Under the pieces are notes generated by a model. It saw only the letters and a program-made list of their open reading frames with translations, was not told the DNA's origin and searched no databases. 57,845 bases of DNA from an uncultured Sphingomonas sp. (GTDB lineage Bacteria; Pseudomonadota; Alphaproteobacteria; Sphingomonadales; Sphingomonadaceae), in NCBI GenBank assembly GCA_913776255.1, contig CAJYLV010000056.1, forward strand, positions 1-57,845, given 5' to 3'. Position numbers and translations under genes: made by a program. Shown in pieces: positions 8,528 to 18,416 of the stretch (position 1 is its first letter; each line of letters begins with the position of its first letter).

Positions 8528-9733
8528 TCACAACCCGACCTGCCGCAAGGCGCGGTCGAGGTCGTCGATCAGGTCCTGCGGATCCTCCAGCCCGACGTTG
8601 AGGCGGAGCAGCCCCTCGGTCACGCCCATCTCGACGCGCGCCTCGGCCGAGACGCCATAATGGGTGGTCGAGGCGGGGTGCGTCATCAGCGAGCGCGAGT
8701 CGCCGATGTTGTTCGAGATGTCGATCAGCTCCAGCGCGTTGAGCAGCGCATGCGCCTGCGCGCGATCGTCGACCTCGAACGCGAAGATCCCGCCGACCGC
8801 GCTCATCTGCGCCATCGCCAGTTCGTGCTGCGGGTGGCTCGGCAGCCCGGGGTGAAGGATGCGCGGCACGCGGGCTTCGAGGAAGCGCCCGACCGCCAGT
8901 GCATTCTCCGACTGGCGGCGGATGCGCAGGTCGAGCGTCTCCAGCCCCTTGAGAACCACCCAGGCGTTGAACGCGCTCAGCGTCGGCCCGGTGTTGCGCG
9001 TGAACGGCAGCAGCGTGTTGTCGATGAAGTCCTGCGTCCCGCACACCGCGCCGGCGAGCACGCGGCCCTGCCCGTCCATCATCTTGGTCGCGGAATAGGC
9101 CGTGACGTCGGCGCCGAATTCCATCGGCCGCTGGAGCGCCGGGGTGGCGAAGGCATTGTCGACGACGCTGGTGATCCCGCGTTCGCGCGCGATCCCGCAC
9201 ACCGCGCGCAGATCGACCACGTCCATCGTCGGGTTGGCGGGCGTCTCGAAGAAGAACACCTTGGTATTGGGGCGCACCGCATCCTCGAACGCCTGCGGAT
9301 CGCGCGCATCGACGGTGGTGGTCTGGATGCCGAACTTCGGCAGCAGCGTATCGACCAGCCAGCGGCACGAACCGAACGCGGCGCGGCCCGCGACGACGTG
9401 ATCGCCCTGTTGCAGCTGGCAGAGCAGCACCGCGGTCATCGCCGCCATGCCGGTCGCCATCGTCCGGCACGCCTCGGCCCCCTCGAGCAGCGCGATCCGC
9501 TGTTCGAGCATCTCGACGGTCGGATTCTGGAGTCGCGAGTAGGTCATGCCGGTCTGTTCACCGGCGAAGCGCGCCGCCGCATCCTCGGCGCGATCGTAGC
9601 AATAGCCCGATGTCAGGAACATCGCCTCGGATGTTTCGCCATATTCCGATCGGGCGGTGCCGCCGCGAACCGCGAGGGTCGCAGGGCGCCAGTTCTGGGT
9701 AATCGACCGATCCTGTCCGCTGTGCCGCTTCAT
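8528..9733 (-). CDS. metZ: O-succinylhomoserine sulfhydrylase
   Basis: A 401-residue PLP enzyme of the Cys/Met metabolism family that makes homocysteine from O-succinylhomoserine and sulfide in methionine synthesis. The PLP lysine sits in SATKMMDGQGR, and the family pattern YSRLQNPTVEMLE and GDHVV are visible. The opening WRPATLAVRGGTARSEYGETSE is characteristic of alphaproteobacterial MetZ. The gene is divergent from the PMT glycosyltransferase, with 116 bases between them. I looked for a SAM-II riboswitch upstream and did not find a convincing one. Confidence 0.93.
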   Translation of the reverse strand: MKRHSGQDRSITQNWRPATLAVRGGTARSEYGETSEAMFLTSGYCYDRAEDAAARFAGEQTGMTYSRLQNPTVEMLEQRIALLEGAEACRTMATGMAAMTAVLLCQLQQGDHVVAGRAAFGSCRWLVDTLLPKFGIQTTTVDARDPQAFEDAVRPNTKVFFFETPANPTMDVVDLRAVCGIARERGITSVVDNAFATPALQRPMEFGADVTAYSATKMMDGQGRVLAGAVCGTQDFIDNTLLPFTRNTGPTLSAFNAWVVLKGLETLDLRIRRQSENALAVGRFLEARVPRILHPGLPSHPQHELAMAQMSAVGGIFAFEVDDRAQAHALLNALELIDISNNIGDSRSLMTHPASTTHYGVSAEARVEMGVTEGLLRLNVGLEDPQDLIDDLDRALRQVGL

Positions 9734-9849
9734 GCCCCCGCTTAGCCTCCGCGCACCCGCCAGAACAAGTCAAACCGTCATCGCCCGGGCTTGTCGCCGC
9801 CGCGCTCCTGTCGCAAGCCGGGGCGGGGCGGGGTGGAGGGAATGCGGCG

Positions 9850-11085
9850 GTGACGACGTTCGAACGGGAGCAGGGATCGCCGCGGCTGATCGCGCTCGGC
9901 ATCGCGCTGTTCAGCTGGCTGGTGTTCGTCTTCCGCCTGTCGGTCCCGGCCAAACCGGTGTTCGACGAGGTGCATTACCTTCCCGCCGCGCGCGCGTTGC
10001 TGGCGCTGTCCGGGCCGACCAACATCGAACATCCTTTGCTTGCCAAAGAGTTGATCGCGGCCGGCATCCATTTGTTCGGCGATGTGCCGTTCGGATGGCG
10101 GATCGCCTCGACGCTGGCGGGCAGCGCGACGGTCGCGGGGGTGTTCGCGCTGACGCGATTGCTGACACACCGCACGCGCCCCGCGCTGCTCGCGACGGCG
10201 TTCGCGCTTCTCGGCTTCACGATCTACATCCAGGCGCGGATCGCGATGCTCGACACGTTCATGGTCGCATTCCTGATCTGGGGGATCGTGTTGCTCAGTT
10301 CGGCGATCCGCGACGGCAGCGTCGCGCGGTGGAGCGCGGGCAGCGTGCTGATGGGGCTGGCCACCGCATGCAAATGGACCGCCGCCCCCTATGTCGCCGC
10401 GGCCGCGCTCACCTTCGTGCTGATGCGCCGCGAACGGCCGCAGCGCTGGCCGGGGCTCGGCACCGTTCCGGCGCTGGCGCTGCTCGGCGGCCTTTCGGTG
10501 CTCACTTATTTCCTGACCTTCGCGCCGGCGTTCTTCTACGCCCATGACGCGCTGACGCTGCGCACCCTGCCGCAATTTCAATGGGACATGTACCTGCGCC
10601 AGACGCAGAAGCTGCCGCCGCATACCTATCAGTCGAACTGGTGGACATGGCCGCTCATGCTCCGCCCGATCTGGTATCTGTACGAGCCGGTCGACGGCGC
10701 GCAGCGCGGCATCCTGCTGCTCGGCAATCCGGCGGTGATGTGGGGCGGGCTGGTCGCGGTGGTCGCCTGCTATCAGGCGTGGGTGAAGACCGGCGCGGCG
10801 CGGCTGCTCGCGCCGGCCGCGCTCTGGACCTTCTCGGTCGGCATCTTCGCGGTCATCCCCAAGTCGCTCGGCTTCTATTATTATTACTATCCGTCGAGCG
10901 TGCTGCTGTGCGTCGCGCTGGCGGTGGCGATCGATTACCATCGCGCGGCGCTCGGGCGGTGGGTCGAGCTGTTCCTGCTGCTGGTGTTCGCGCTGTGGCT
11001 GTATTTCCTGCCGGTGCTCAGCGCGCAGGCGCTCGCCAATGCGGCGGCGTTCCATCGGTTTACGTGGTTCAACAGCTGGGTGTAG
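9850..11085 (+). CDS. PMT-family (GT39) phospholipid-carrier glycosyltransferase
   Basis: A 411-residue multipass membrane protein related to dolichyl-phosphate-mannose-protein mannosyltransferases. The first extracytoplasmic loop has FDEVHYLPAARALL with the family acidic pair Asp39-Glu40, followed by NIEHPLLAKELI, both diagnostic. About ten hydrophobic segments follow. The family transfers sugars from polyprenyl-phosphate donors to protein or lipid at the periplasmic face. The start is GTG; no ATG in frame is near. The GT2-GtrA gene convergent to it could make or flip the polyprenyl-phosphate-sugar donor, which is an inference from position. Confidence 0.87.
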   Translation: MTTFEREQGSPRLIALGIALFSWLVFVFRLSVPAKPVFDEVHYLPAARALLALSGPTNIEHPLLAKELIAAGIHLFGDVPFGWRIASTLAGSATVAGVFALTRLLTHRTRPALLATAFALLGFTIYIQARIAMLDTFMVAFLIWGIVLLSSAIRDGSVARWSAGSVLMGLATACKWTAAPYVAAAALTFVLMRRERPQRWPGLGTVPALALLGGLSVLTYFLTFAPAFFYAHDALTLRTLPQFQWDMYLRQTQKLPPHTYQSNWWTWPLMLRPIWYLYEPVDGAQRGILLLGNPAVMWGGLVAVVACYQAWVKTGAARLLAPAALWTFSVGIFAVIPKSLGFYYYYYPSSVLLCVALAVAIDYHRAALGRWVELFLLLVFALWLYFLPVLSAQALANAAAFHRFTWFNSWV

Positions 11086-11094
11086 CGCCACCTT

Positions 11095-11170
11095 CGTCAT
11101 TGCGAGCGTAGCGAAGCAATGCAGGGCGGCTCGGGGAACACTGGATTGCGTCGCTACGCTCGCAATGACG
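11095..11170. repeat. Family A palindromic repeat between convergent genes
   Basis: CGTCATTGCGAGCGTAGCGA and its inverse arm enclose a GGGGAACA-containing centre. It fills the gap between the stop codons of the two convergent glycosyltransferase genes (10 and 3 bases away), a position suited to a two-way transcription end. Confidence 0.9.
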
Positions 11171-11172
11171 AC

Positions 11173-12267
11173 TTAGCGATACCGCCCCCACGTAAACCGC
11201 GACGACAGCGCGTAATTCCACACCGCGCCGACCAGCACGCCGAGCAACGCCGACGCCGCCCATGCCCCCTGTCGCACGTCATGGAGGAACGCCGCCACCC
11301 CGACGTTCGCCACCGCGCCGACCGCGCACACGAGGCAGAACGCCACCCAGCCGTCGAGCAGCGCGCGCGCGCCGCGCAACCGCCGGTCGCGATAGGTCAG
11401 CGCATTGTTGAGGAAGAAGTTGAACGTCATCGCCGCAAAGGTCGCGACGATCTGCCCGGTGAGAAACGGCAGGCCGGCGGCGACATAGAGCAGCGACAGC
11501 ACGCTCATGTGCACTCCTGCGCCCAACGCGCCGATCATCGAGAACATCGCGAAGCGCACCGGCACGATCCGCCCGAGCCGCCGGTCGTAGAGCGCGATCA
11601 GATATTCCATCGCCACGACGTGATCGAGCTTGCTCTCGCCCACCGCGCGGGTGCGGAAGACATAGGGCAGTTCGATGAAGCGCAGCGGGCGCGGCGCTGC
11701 GCCGATAATGTCGAGCAGGATCTTGAACCCGATCCCGCCGAGCTGCGGCACCAACCCGCGCAGCACCTCGGTACGAATCGCGAAGAAGCCGCTCATCGGA
11801 TCGCTCAGATCGGTGCGCACCACCCGCGCGGCGATCCGCGTCGCTAGCGCCGACTTCGCGACCCGGTCGCGGTCCCACTCGCCGGTCCCGCCGCCCGCGA
11901 CGAAGCGCGAGCCGATCGCCAGGTCGAGCGCCGGGTCGTCCTGCAGCGCGGCGAGCATCTTCGGCAGCAGCGTCTCGTCGTGCTGGAGGTCGCCGTCCAT
12001 GACCGCGACGACCGGCGCGGCGGTGGCGCACATCCCCTCGATACACGCGCTCGACAGCCCGCGCCGTCCGATCCGCTGGATCACCCGCACCCGCGGATCG
12101 TGGCGGGCAAGCTCACGCGCCGCCTGCGCGGTGCCGTCGGGGCTGTCGTCGTCGACGAACAGCACCTCCCAGCCGAGTCCGTCGAGCGCCGCCGCCAGTC
12201 GCGCCACCACCGCTGCGACGTTGCCGCGCTCGTTGAAGGTCGGGACGATGACTGCGAGGTCGAGCAT
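11173..12267 (-). CDS. GT2 glycosyltransferase fused to a GtrA membrane domain
   Basis: A 364-residue protein. Residues 1-235 are a family 2 glycosyltransferase of the polyprenyl-phosphate mannose/glucose synthase type: VIVPTFNERGN at 7-17, DDDSPDGT near 39-46 and the metal-binding DGD at 91-93. Residues about 240-360 form a four-helix GtrA domain. It probably loads a nucleotide sugar onto polyprenyl phosphate and may help to flip it, for surface glycan or protein modification. The ATG at 12267 is chosen because a longer frame would run into the adjacent family A repeat. Confidence 0.88.
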   Translation of the reverse strand: MLDLAVIVPTFNERGNVAAVVARLAAALDGLGWEVLFVDDDSPDGTAQAARELARHDPRVRVIQRIGRRGLSSACIEGMCATAAPVVAVMDGDLQHDETLLPKMLAALQDDPALDLAIGSRFVAGGGTGEWDRDRVAKSALATRIAARVVRTDLSDPMSGFFAIRTEVLRGLVPQLGGIGFKILLDIIGAAPRPLRFIELPYVFRTRAVGESKLDHVVAMEYLIALYDRRLGRIVPVRFAMFSMIGALGAGVHMSVLSLLYVAAGLPFLTGQIVATFAAMTFNFFLNNALTYRDRRLRGARALLDGWVAFCLVCAVGAVANVGVAAFLHDVRQGAWAASALLGVLVGAVWNYALSSRFTWGRYR

Positions 12268-12278
12268 TGCAACCCAGT

Positions 12279-12355
12279 CGTCATTGCGAGCGTAGCGAAG
12301 CAATCCAGGGCGTCCTGATCCGGCCCTGGATTGCTTCGCTACGCTCGCAATGACG
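12279..12355. repeat. Family A palindromic repeat
   Basis: Near-perfect inverted arms beginning CGTCATTGCGAGCGTAGCGA around the centre CGTCCTGATCCGG. It lies between leuB and the GT2-GtrA gene on the same strand, 12 bases before the latter's start codon. Confidence 0.93.
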
Positions 12356-12387
12356 TGTCATAACGGCTCCGTTGGTCGTCGCCGCAC

Positions 12388-13440
12388 TTAGAGCGCCGCC
12401 AGCACCGCGTCGCCCATCGCGCGGGTCGTCGCGGTGCCGCCCAGATCGGGAGTGCGCGCGCCGGTCGCCAGCGCCACCGACACCGCTGCCTCGATCCGAT
12501 CCGCTACGTCGCCGGCGTCGAGCGAGTGGCGCAGCATCATCGCCGCCGACAGGATCGCCGCACACGGATTGGCCTTGCCCTGCCCCGCGATATCGGGCGC
12601 GGAGCCGTGGATCGGCTCGTACAGCCCCTTGCCGTGCGCATCGAGCGACGCGGACGGCAGCATCCCGATCGACCCGACGCACATGCTCGCCTGATCCGAG
12701 AGGATGTCGCCGAACAGATTGCCGGTCACGATCGTGTCGAACGCGCCCGGGTTGCGGACGAGCTGCATCGCGGCGTTGTCGACATACATGTGCGTCAGTT
12801 CGATCTGCGGGTATTCGGCCGCGACCTCGATCACCACGTCGCGCCACAATTGCGAGGTTTCGAGCACGTTCGCCTTGTCGACCGAGCAGAGCTTGCCGCG
12901 CCGCCTGGCCGCGGTCTGGAAGCCGACATGCGCGATGCGGCGGACCTCGCTTTCGTCATAGCGCATCAGGTCATGGCCTTCGCGCAAGCCGGCGTCGGTG
13001 GTGCCGCGGCCCTTGGCGCCGAAATAGACGTCGCCGTTCAGCTCGCGGACGATCACCAGATCGATCGCGTTCGCCACCTCGGGCTTGAGCGTCGAGGCGT
13101 CCTCCAGTCCGGCGAACATCTTGGCGGGGCGCAGATTGGCGAAGGTCGTCAGGTTCTTGCGCAGCCCGAGGATCGCCTGTTCGGGACGCAGCGCGCGTTC
13201 GAGCGAGTCGAACTCGGGGTCGCCGACCGCGCCGAACAGCACCGCGTCGGCGCGCGTGGCGAGCGCCAGCGTCGCCTCGGGGAGCGGGTGCCCGCTCGCG
13301 CGATAGCCCGCGCCGCCGACCGGCGCCTCCTCGAACACCAGCCCGAGGTCGAGCGCGTCGAGCACGCGCCGCGCCTCGGCGGTCACTTCGGGGCCGATCC
13401 CGTCGCCGGGCAGGATTGCGATGAGCTTGCCGTGTGTCAT
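12388..13440 (-). CDS. leuB: 3-isopropylmalate dehydrogenase
   Basis: A 350-residue enzyme that oxidises and decarboxylates 3-isopropylmalate with NAD in leucine synthesis. It begins [17 protein letters not shown], has the substrate-binding arginines in [13 protein letters not shown], the conserved [10 protein letters not shown] and DKANVLE blocks, and the metal-binding NLFGDILSD region. Length matches the family. The ATG at 13440 is preferred; an in-frame GTG at 13473 overlaps the recO stop. It lies 29 bases after recO and may be cotranscribed with it. No leu attenuator is visible. Confidence 0.94.
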   Translation of the reverse strand: MTHGKLIAILPGDGIGPEVTAEARRVLDALDLGLVFEEAPVGGAGYRASGHPLPEATLALATRADAVLFGAVGDPEFDSLERALRPEQAILGLRKNLTTFANLRPAKMFAGLEDASTLKPEVANAIDLVIVRELNGDVYFGAKGRGTTDAGLREGHDLMRYDESEVRRIAHVGFQTAARRRGKLCSVDKANVLETSQLWRDVVIEVAAEYPQIELTHMYVDNAAMQLVRNPGAFDTIVTGNLFGDILSDQASMCVGSIGMLPSASLDAHGKGLYEPIHGSAPDIAGQGKANPCAAILSAAMMLRHSLDAGDVADRIEAAVSVALATGARTPDLGGTATTRAMGDAVLAAL

Positions 13441-13469
13441 GGCCGCACCGCATGGCGCGCCCGCGCGCG

Positions 13470-14201
13470 TCACGCAACCGCCCTCTTCAATCGCTCGACC
13501 AGCCGTGCGCGCGCCGGCAACGGATCGCGGCGGCGGTCGAGCAGCACGTCGCGCGCGAGGAAATGGCCGGTGATCGCCAGCGCCTCAAGCACTTGCACGC
13601 CGTCCGCCGCGCCACCGTCGCACAGGAACGCCGGCAGCGGGAACAGCCGCGCCTCATAGCCCGCCGCCGCGCCGCGCGATACCGCCGCGCCGCTCTTCGG
13701 GCTGACGAAGGCGAGGTCGTCGGTATTACCGGTCGCGATGCACGCGGTCAGGTCGAGCCCGAAGCCGAGTTCGGCGAGCAGCAGCAGCTCGTAGCGCGCC
13801 ATGGCCGCCGCCCAGCCGCGCGCGCTGGGTGCCGCTTCGATCGCGTCGAGCACGCCGCCGAGCGCGTCGTAGAGATAGGGGTAAGGCTGGGCCTCAGGCA
13901 GCGCGGCGGCGGTCAGCGCGGTCAGCCAGTCGAGCCCCGCCGCCGGCAGCGCCGATTCGTGAAGCGCCGCGCGGCTATGGACCAGCTCGCAGGTCAGCGC
14001 GGCGAGCTGCTCCTCGGTGCGCGCGCGCCATTCGCCGCGGATCAGGTTGCCGGGTTGCAGCACCGGTCGCAGCCCGCGCGCGTGGCCGCCGCGGACATAG
14101 CCGGGGCGGACGCCATCCTCGCGCGTCAACGCCCGCGCCACCGCGCCATGCTCGCCGTGCGCGCGGACCGCGAGCAGGATGGCGTCGGCGGTCAGGTGCA
14201 T
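13470..14201 (-). CDS. recO: DNA repair protein RecO
   Basis: A 243-residue protein of the RecFOR gap-repair pathway, which displaces SSB and helps RecA load. The N-terminal OB-fold ([20 protein letters not shown]) and the central helical part are typical. The C-terminal [18 protein letters not shown] block matches alphaproteobacterial RecO, which lacks the full four-cysteine zinc knuckle of some homologues. It is upstream of leuB on the same strand. Confidence 0.88.
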   Translation of the reverse strand: MHLTADAILLAVRAHGEHGAVARALTREDGVRPGYVRGGHARGLRPVLQPGNLIRGEWRARTEEQLAALTCELVHSRAALHESALPAAGLDWLTALTAAALPEAQPYPYLYDALGGVLDAIEAAPSARGWAAAMARYELLLLAELGFGLDLTACIATGNTDDLAFVSPKSGAAVSRGAAAGYEARLFPLPAFLCDGGAADGVQVLEALAITGHFLARDVLLDRRRDPLPARARLVERLKRAVA

Positions 14202-14226
14202 GAGAGCGGAGGTGCAGCAAAGTCCG

Positions 14227-14312
14227 TGGCCCCGGACGTGATCCGGAGCCCCGCTTCTTCTTGCAGGCGGCGGGAGAAGAAAGCGGGGCCCCGGATCACG
14301 TCCGGGGCGACG
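14227..14312. repeat. Family B palindromic repeat
   Basis: Left arm GGCCCCGGACGTGATCCGGA and its inverted partner surround GCTTCTTCTTGC...AGAAGAAAGC. It lies between recO and uvrC, both on the minus strand. Confidence 0.88.
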
Positions 14313-14342
14313 TAAACAGGAGGAACCCGACCACCGACCACC

Positions 14343-16262
14343 TCACCGCGCATGATAGAAATCGTACACCTGCTGCGCGACCGCGGCGCTCACCCCCGGC
14401 GCTTTCCGCAGATCCTCGAGCGATGCGTTGCGGACCGCCCGGCCGGTGCCGAAGTGCATCAGCAGCGCCTTCTTGCGCGCCGGACCAATCCCGGGCACCT
14501 CGTCGAGCGGGCTCGCGCCGATCGCCTTGGCGCGCTTGGCGCGGTGGGCGCCGATCGCGAAGCGGTGGACCTCGTCGCGCAACCGCTGGAGATAGAACAG
14601 CAACGGCGCATTGACCGGCAGCATCAGCTCGCGGCCGTCCATCAGGTGGAAGACCTCGCGCCCCTCGCGGCCGTGGTGCGGTCCCTTGGCGACGCCGACC
14701 AGACAGACGTCCTCGATGCCGAGATCCTCGAGCACCGCCTTGGCGGCGTTGAGCTGCCCGCGCCCGCCGTCGAGCAGCACCAGATCCGGCCAGGTCTCGC
14801 CGTCGCGATTCGGATCCTCCTCCAGCGCGCGCGAAAAGCGGCGCGTCAGCACCTCGCGCATCATCGCATAATCGTCGTCGGTCGCCGCCTGCTTGATGTT
14901 GAACTTGCGATACTGGCCCTTGCGGAAGCCCTCGGGCCCGGCGACCACCATCGCGCCCAGCGCATTGGTGCCCTGGATATGGCTGTTGTCGTAGACCTCG
15001 ATCCGGTCGGGCGGGTCGCCCAGCTCGAACAACTCGGCCAGTTCACGATGCAGCCGCGCCTGCGTCGTGCTCTCGGCGAGGCGGCGCTCCAGCGCTTCCC
15101 TCGCGTTGCGCGTCGCCTGCTCGAGCAGCCGCTTGCGCACGCCACGCCGGGGCACGGTCATCTCGACCTTGCGCCCAGCCTGTTCGGACAGCGCCTGCAC
15201 CAGCACCTCGGCATCGGGCAGCACGCGGTCGATCAGGATCGTCCGCGCGGGCGGCACCTCCTCGTAGAATTGCGCCATGAACTGCGTCAGCACCTCGTCC
15301 TCGGGCACGTCGGCGGTATGCGCGGGGAAGAAGCTGCGGTGGCCCCAATTCTGCCCGCCGCGGATGAAGAACGCCTCGATCCCGATCAGCCCTTCGTGGC
15401 ACGCTAGCGCGAAGATGTCGGCGTCGCCGACCCCTTCGGCGTTGATGAACTGCGTGCCCTGGATGAAGGTCAGCGCCTTGAGCCGGTCGCGCAGGATCGC
15501 GGCCAGCTCGAAGTCCATGTTCTCCGCCGCCGCCTGCATCTGCGCGCCCAGCTTGGCCTGCACGTCGGTGGCCTTGCCGGCGAGGAACTTCTTCGAATCC
15601 GAGACCAGCTCGGCATAGCCCGCCTCGTCGATCCGCCCGACGCACGGCGCCGAGCAGCGCTTGATCTGGTACAGCAGGCACGGCCGGTCGCGGGTCTTGA
15701 AGAAGCCGTCGGTACACGACCGGAGCAGGAACAGCTTCTGGAGCGCGTTGAGCGTGTTGTTGACGCTCCCCGCGCTGGCGAACGGGCCATAGTAATCGCC
15801 CTTGGCGCGGCGCGCGCCGCGGTGCTTCTGGATGCGCGGGAACTGGTGGTCGGCGCGTAGCAGGATGAACGGGAACGACTTGTCGTCGCGCAGCAGCACG
15901 TTGTACGCGGGGCGATAGCGTTTGATGAGCTGCGCCTCGAGCAGCAGCGCCTCGGCCTCGTTGTTGGTGGTGACGATCGTCATCGACCGCGTCTGCGCGA
16001 CCATCCGCTGCAGCCGCTTGGACAGCCGCTCGACCTGCACGTAATTGCCGACACGGTTCTTCAGCGCGCGCGCCTTGCCGACGTACAGCACGTCGCCCTT
16101 GGCATCGTGCATCCGGTAGACGCCGGGCTTGAGCGGCAGCGTCTTGAGCACGTTGCGGATCGCCGCCACCCCGCCGTCCAGATCGGGCGCGTCGGCGCCG
16201 CGGATCGCGTAGGTGGCCTTTTCCTCGTTGAAGCGGTCGGGGGGGCCGTAGCTGCCTGTCAT
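14343..16262 (-). CDS. uvrC: Excinuclease ABC subunit C
   Basis: A 639-residue nuclease that makes both incisions in nucleotide excision repair with UvrB. The GIY-YIG domain is at about residues 45-125 (GVY at 47-49, YVGKARALKNR from 60). A UvrB-interacting UVR segment lies near residues 245-280, the RNase H-like UvrC nuclease in the second half, and helix-hairpin-helix motifs at the end (GIGPARKKALLMHFG). The ATG at 16262 gives the normal length. Its ribosome binding site is poor, a G-run touching the start. Confidence 0.95.
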   Translation of the reverse strand: MTGSYGPPDRFNEEKATYAIRGADAPDLDGGVAAIRNVLKTLPLKPGVYRMHDAKGDVLYVGKARALKNRVGNYVQVERLSKRLQRMVAQTRSMTIVTTNNEAEALLLEAQLIKRYRPAYNVLLRDDKSFPFILLRADHQFPRIQKHRGARRAKGDYYGPFASAGSVNNTLNALQKLFLLRSCTDGFFKTRDRPCLLYQIKRCSAPCVGRIDEAGYAELVSDSKKFLAGKATDVQAKLGAQMQAAAENMDFELAAILRDRLKALTFIQGTQFINAEGVGDADIFALACHEGLIGIEAFFIRGGQNWGHRSFFPAHTADVPEDEVLTQFMAQFYEEVPPARTILIDRVLPDAEVLVQALSEQAGRKVEMTVPRRGVRKRLLEQATRNAREALERRLAESTTQARLHRELAELFELGDPPDRIEVYDNSHIQGTNALGAMVVAGPEGFRKGQYRKFNIKQAATDDDYAMMREVLTRRFSRALEEDPNRDGETWPDLVLLDGGRGQLNAAKAVLEDLGIEDVCLVGVAKGPHHGREGREVFHLMDGRELMLPVNAPLLFYLQRLRDEVHRFAIGAHRAKRAKAIGASPLDEVPGIGPARKKALLMHFGTGRAVRNASLEDLRKAPGVSAAVAQQVYDFYHAR

Positions 16263-16308
16263 CCCCCGCGATCTAGGTAGTGCCGCCGGGTGGGGCAACG
16301 GGGAGAGC

Positions 16309-16438
16309 GTCGCCCCTGCGCAGGCAGGGGCCTATGTCTGTGTCGTGCGTCGGAGCGTCTGACACAGGAAGCGCGCTGTGTGTGTCAGACCGGCCTCGTC
16401 ATTCGACAGCCATGGGCCCCTGCCTGCGCAGGGGCGAC
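16309..16438. repeat. Family C long palindromic repeat
   Basis: The outer arms GTCGCCCCTGCGCAGGCAGG and CCTGCCTGCGCAGGGGCGAC pair perfectly. Inside are a second inverted pair built on GTCTGACACA / TGTGTCAGAC and a CATGGGCCC/GGGGCCTATG edge. The only other copy is at 21389-21520. Unit length is about 130 bases. Confidence 0.88.
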
Positions 16439-16468
16439 GGGCTCTAAGGATAGCTTGCCTCACCTCTC

Positions 16469-16547
16469 GTCGCCCCGGACTTGATCCGGGGCCCCGCTTC
16501 TTCGTCACCGAGCTTGCAGCGGGATCCCGGATCAAGTCCGGGATGAC
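16469..16547. repeat. Family B palindromic repeat
   Basis: Left arm GTCGCCCCGGACTTGATCCG and right arm CGGATCAAGTCCGGGATGAC enclose CCGCTTCTTCGTCACCGAGC. It lies between the DUF885 gene stop and the family C element. Confidence 0.88.
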
Positions 16548-16571
16548 GGGAGAAGGCGAGGTCGGGCGAGC

Positions 16572-18377
16572 CTACTTCCCGCCCGCCTTCACCCAGTCGG
16601 CGATCTTCTTCTCCAGCACCGGCATCGGCAGCGCACCGGTGTCGAGCACCTGCGCGTGGAACGCACGCGGATCGAAGCGCGCGCCGAGCTGCTTCTGCGC
16701 ATCCGCCTTCACGCGCGAGATCGTCAGCTGCCCGATCTTGTAGGCCAGCGCCTGCCCGGGGATCGCGATATAGCGCTCGACCTCGGCGGTCGCGTCGGTG
16801 CGCGACATCGGCGAGTTGGCGAGCATATAGTCGATGGCCTGATCGCGCGTCCAACCCTTGGCGTGGATGCCGGTGTCGACCACGAGCCGCATCGCGCGCA
16901 GCATCTCGTCATTGAGCCCACCCATCCGCTGGTACGGGTCGGTTTCCATCCCGAGTTGCGGCCACAGGGTCTCGGAATAGAGCGCCCAGCCTTCGACATA
17001 GGCGGTGTTGCCGCCGAAGCGCATGAACGCAGGCAGCGCGCCATTTTCCTGCGCAAGGCTGATCTGGAAGTGATGCCCCGGCACCGCTTCGTGCAGGTAC
17101 AGCGTCTCCATCTCCCACATGTAGCGGGTCGGCAGGTCGTAGGTGTTGTAATAGAAGACACCGGGGCGCGAGCCGTCCGGCGTGCCCGACTGATAGGAGC
17201 CGCCCGCGTCGGTCTTCTCCTTGAACGCCGGGACCGGACGGATCTCCAGCCGCGTCTTGGGGACGAGCGAGAATTGCTCGCGCACGCGCGAATCGACCCG
17301 GCGTCCGATCGCTTCATAGCCCTCGCGGAGCTGCGCCGCCGATGACGGCTGGAAGCGTTTGTCGGTGCGCAGGAAGGCGAAAAATTCGGGCAGCGTGCCC
17401 TTGAAGCCGACCTTGGCCTTTTGCGTCTCCATCTCGCGGGTGATCCGCGCGACCTCGGACAGGCCGAGCTTGTGGACCGCATCGGCCTTGAGCGGGAGCG
17501 TCGTGTTCGATTCGATCAGATAATCGTAGAGCTTCGCGCCGCCCGGCATCGCCGACAGCCCGACGCTGTCGCGCGCGACCGGCAGATACTCTTCCTGAAG
17601 GAAGGTACGCAGCCGCTGCTGGACCGGGTTGAGCAGCTCGGTGATCTGCCGCGTGTAAGCGGCGCGCAGCCGCGACTGGTCGGCGGCCGGGATCGCCGCG
17701 GGGAACGTCTTAACCGGGCCGTAGAAGGGCGATGCCTCGACCCCGCCGGCAAGCAGATTGTCGAGCTGACCGATCATGTTGCGGACGACCAGCTTGGGCT
17801 GGACGATCCCGCTCTTCATGCCCTCGCGGAAGCGCACGATCGCGGCGTCGATCTGCGCGGCATATTGTGCGTTGCGCTTCAGGTTGTTGTCGTAATCGGC
17901 GACGGTCTTGAACGGTGCGGCGCCCTGCCCCGACGCCAGTTCGGGATAGAAGGTGTGCAGCCCGTAGAAATGATCGAGCGGGCGGACGATCTGCACCGCG
18001 ATCAGGTCGGGCGCATAGCCGCGCAGGTTGAGCTCGGCTTGCTGCTTGAAGACGTCATAGGCGATCTGGTCGACCGGGGTCAGCCTGGCGCGGTCGATCG
18101 TCGCGAGCGTCGCGAGGTCCTGCCGCGTGGCCGCTTCCTCGGCGGCGAGATGCGCGTCGGAGAAGAAGTCGCCGAGCTGGTCGGCGTAGCGCATGTCGCC
18201 GCGGAACAACGCCTGCACGGGGTTGCGGCGCAGGCTGCCCTCGTCGCTGTCGTGGAACAGCTGGCGAAGCCGCGCATCGGCGCTGGTGGCGGCGGTGGCG
18301 GGAGCGACGGGTGCCTGCGCCATCGTCTGCGCCGCGACCGAGGCGAGCAGCAGAGCAGCAGTGATCGAGAAACGCAT
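16572..18377 (-). CDS. Secreted DUF885 protein (putative zinc peptidase)
   Basis: A 601-residue protein with a Sec signal peptide (residues 1-22, ending AQTMAQA). The DUF885 family hallmark, LHEAVPGHHFQ, is near residue 430 and resembles the HExxH zinc site of M32/M3-type peptidases. The late AYKIGQLTI segment is also typical. Members are presumed metallohydrolases acting in the periplasm; no substrate is known here. The ATG at 18377 has GAAGGAAG upstream and puts the signal peptide first. Repeats lie on both sides of the gene. Confidence 0.86.
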   Translation of the reverse strand: MRFSITAALLLASVAAQTMAQAPVAPATAATSADARLRQLFHDSDEGSLRRNPVQALFRGDMRYADQLGDFFSDAHLAAEEAATRQDLATLATIDRARLTPVDQIAYDVFKQQAELNLRGYAPDLIAVQIVRPLDHFYGLHTFYPELASGQGAAPFKTVADYDNNLKRNAQYAAQIDAAIVRFREGMKSGIVQPKLVVRNMIGQLDNLLAGGVEASPFYGPVKTFPAAIPAADQSRLRAAYTRQITELLNPVQQRLRTFLQEEYLPVARDSVGLSAMPGGAKLYDYLIESNTTLPLKADAVHKLGLSEVARITREMETQKAKVGFKGTLPEFFAFLRTDKRFQPSSAAQLREGYEAIGRRVDSRVREQFSLVPKTRLEIRPVPAFKEKTDAGGSYQSGTPDGSRPGVFYYNTYDLPTRYMWEMETLYLHEAVPGHHFQISLAQENGALPAFMRFGGNTAYVEGWALYSETLWPQLGMETDPYQRMGGLNDEMLRAMRLVVDTGIHAKGWTRDQAIDYMLANSPMSRTDATAEVERYIAIPGQALAYKIGQLTISRVKADAQKQLGARFDPRAFHAQVLDTGALPMPVLEKKIADWVKAGGK

Positions 18378-18416
18378 CGTCGGGCTTCCTTCGGGTCTGA
18401 CGGCACTCGCCTGACG

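Larger units (their letters stand above)
16263..16571. other. 309-bp intergenic region made of two palindromes
   Basis: No gene is seen between the DUF885 gene and uvrC. The space is almost filled by a family C repeat (16309-16438) and a family B repeat (16469-16547) placed 30 bases apart. Confidence 0.7.

Noticed and set aside
8115..9470. Long 451-codon frame covering apaG and part of metZ
   Set aside because: Only the last 132 codons encode ApaG; the rest is an out-of-frame shadow of metZ, not a fusion.
9734..9849. Possible SAM-II riboswitch before metZ
   Set aside because: A GCTAAGCGG end resembles the SAM-II 3' part, but the conserved GATTT block, the P1 stem and the pseudoknot partner could not be traced. 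A covariance-model search would settle it.
12268..12303. N-terminal extension of the GT2-GtrA protein into the family A repeat
   Set aside because: The extension encodes typical repeat peptide (LRYARNDD). The in-frame ATG at 12267 starts the conserved glycosyltransferase fold directly.
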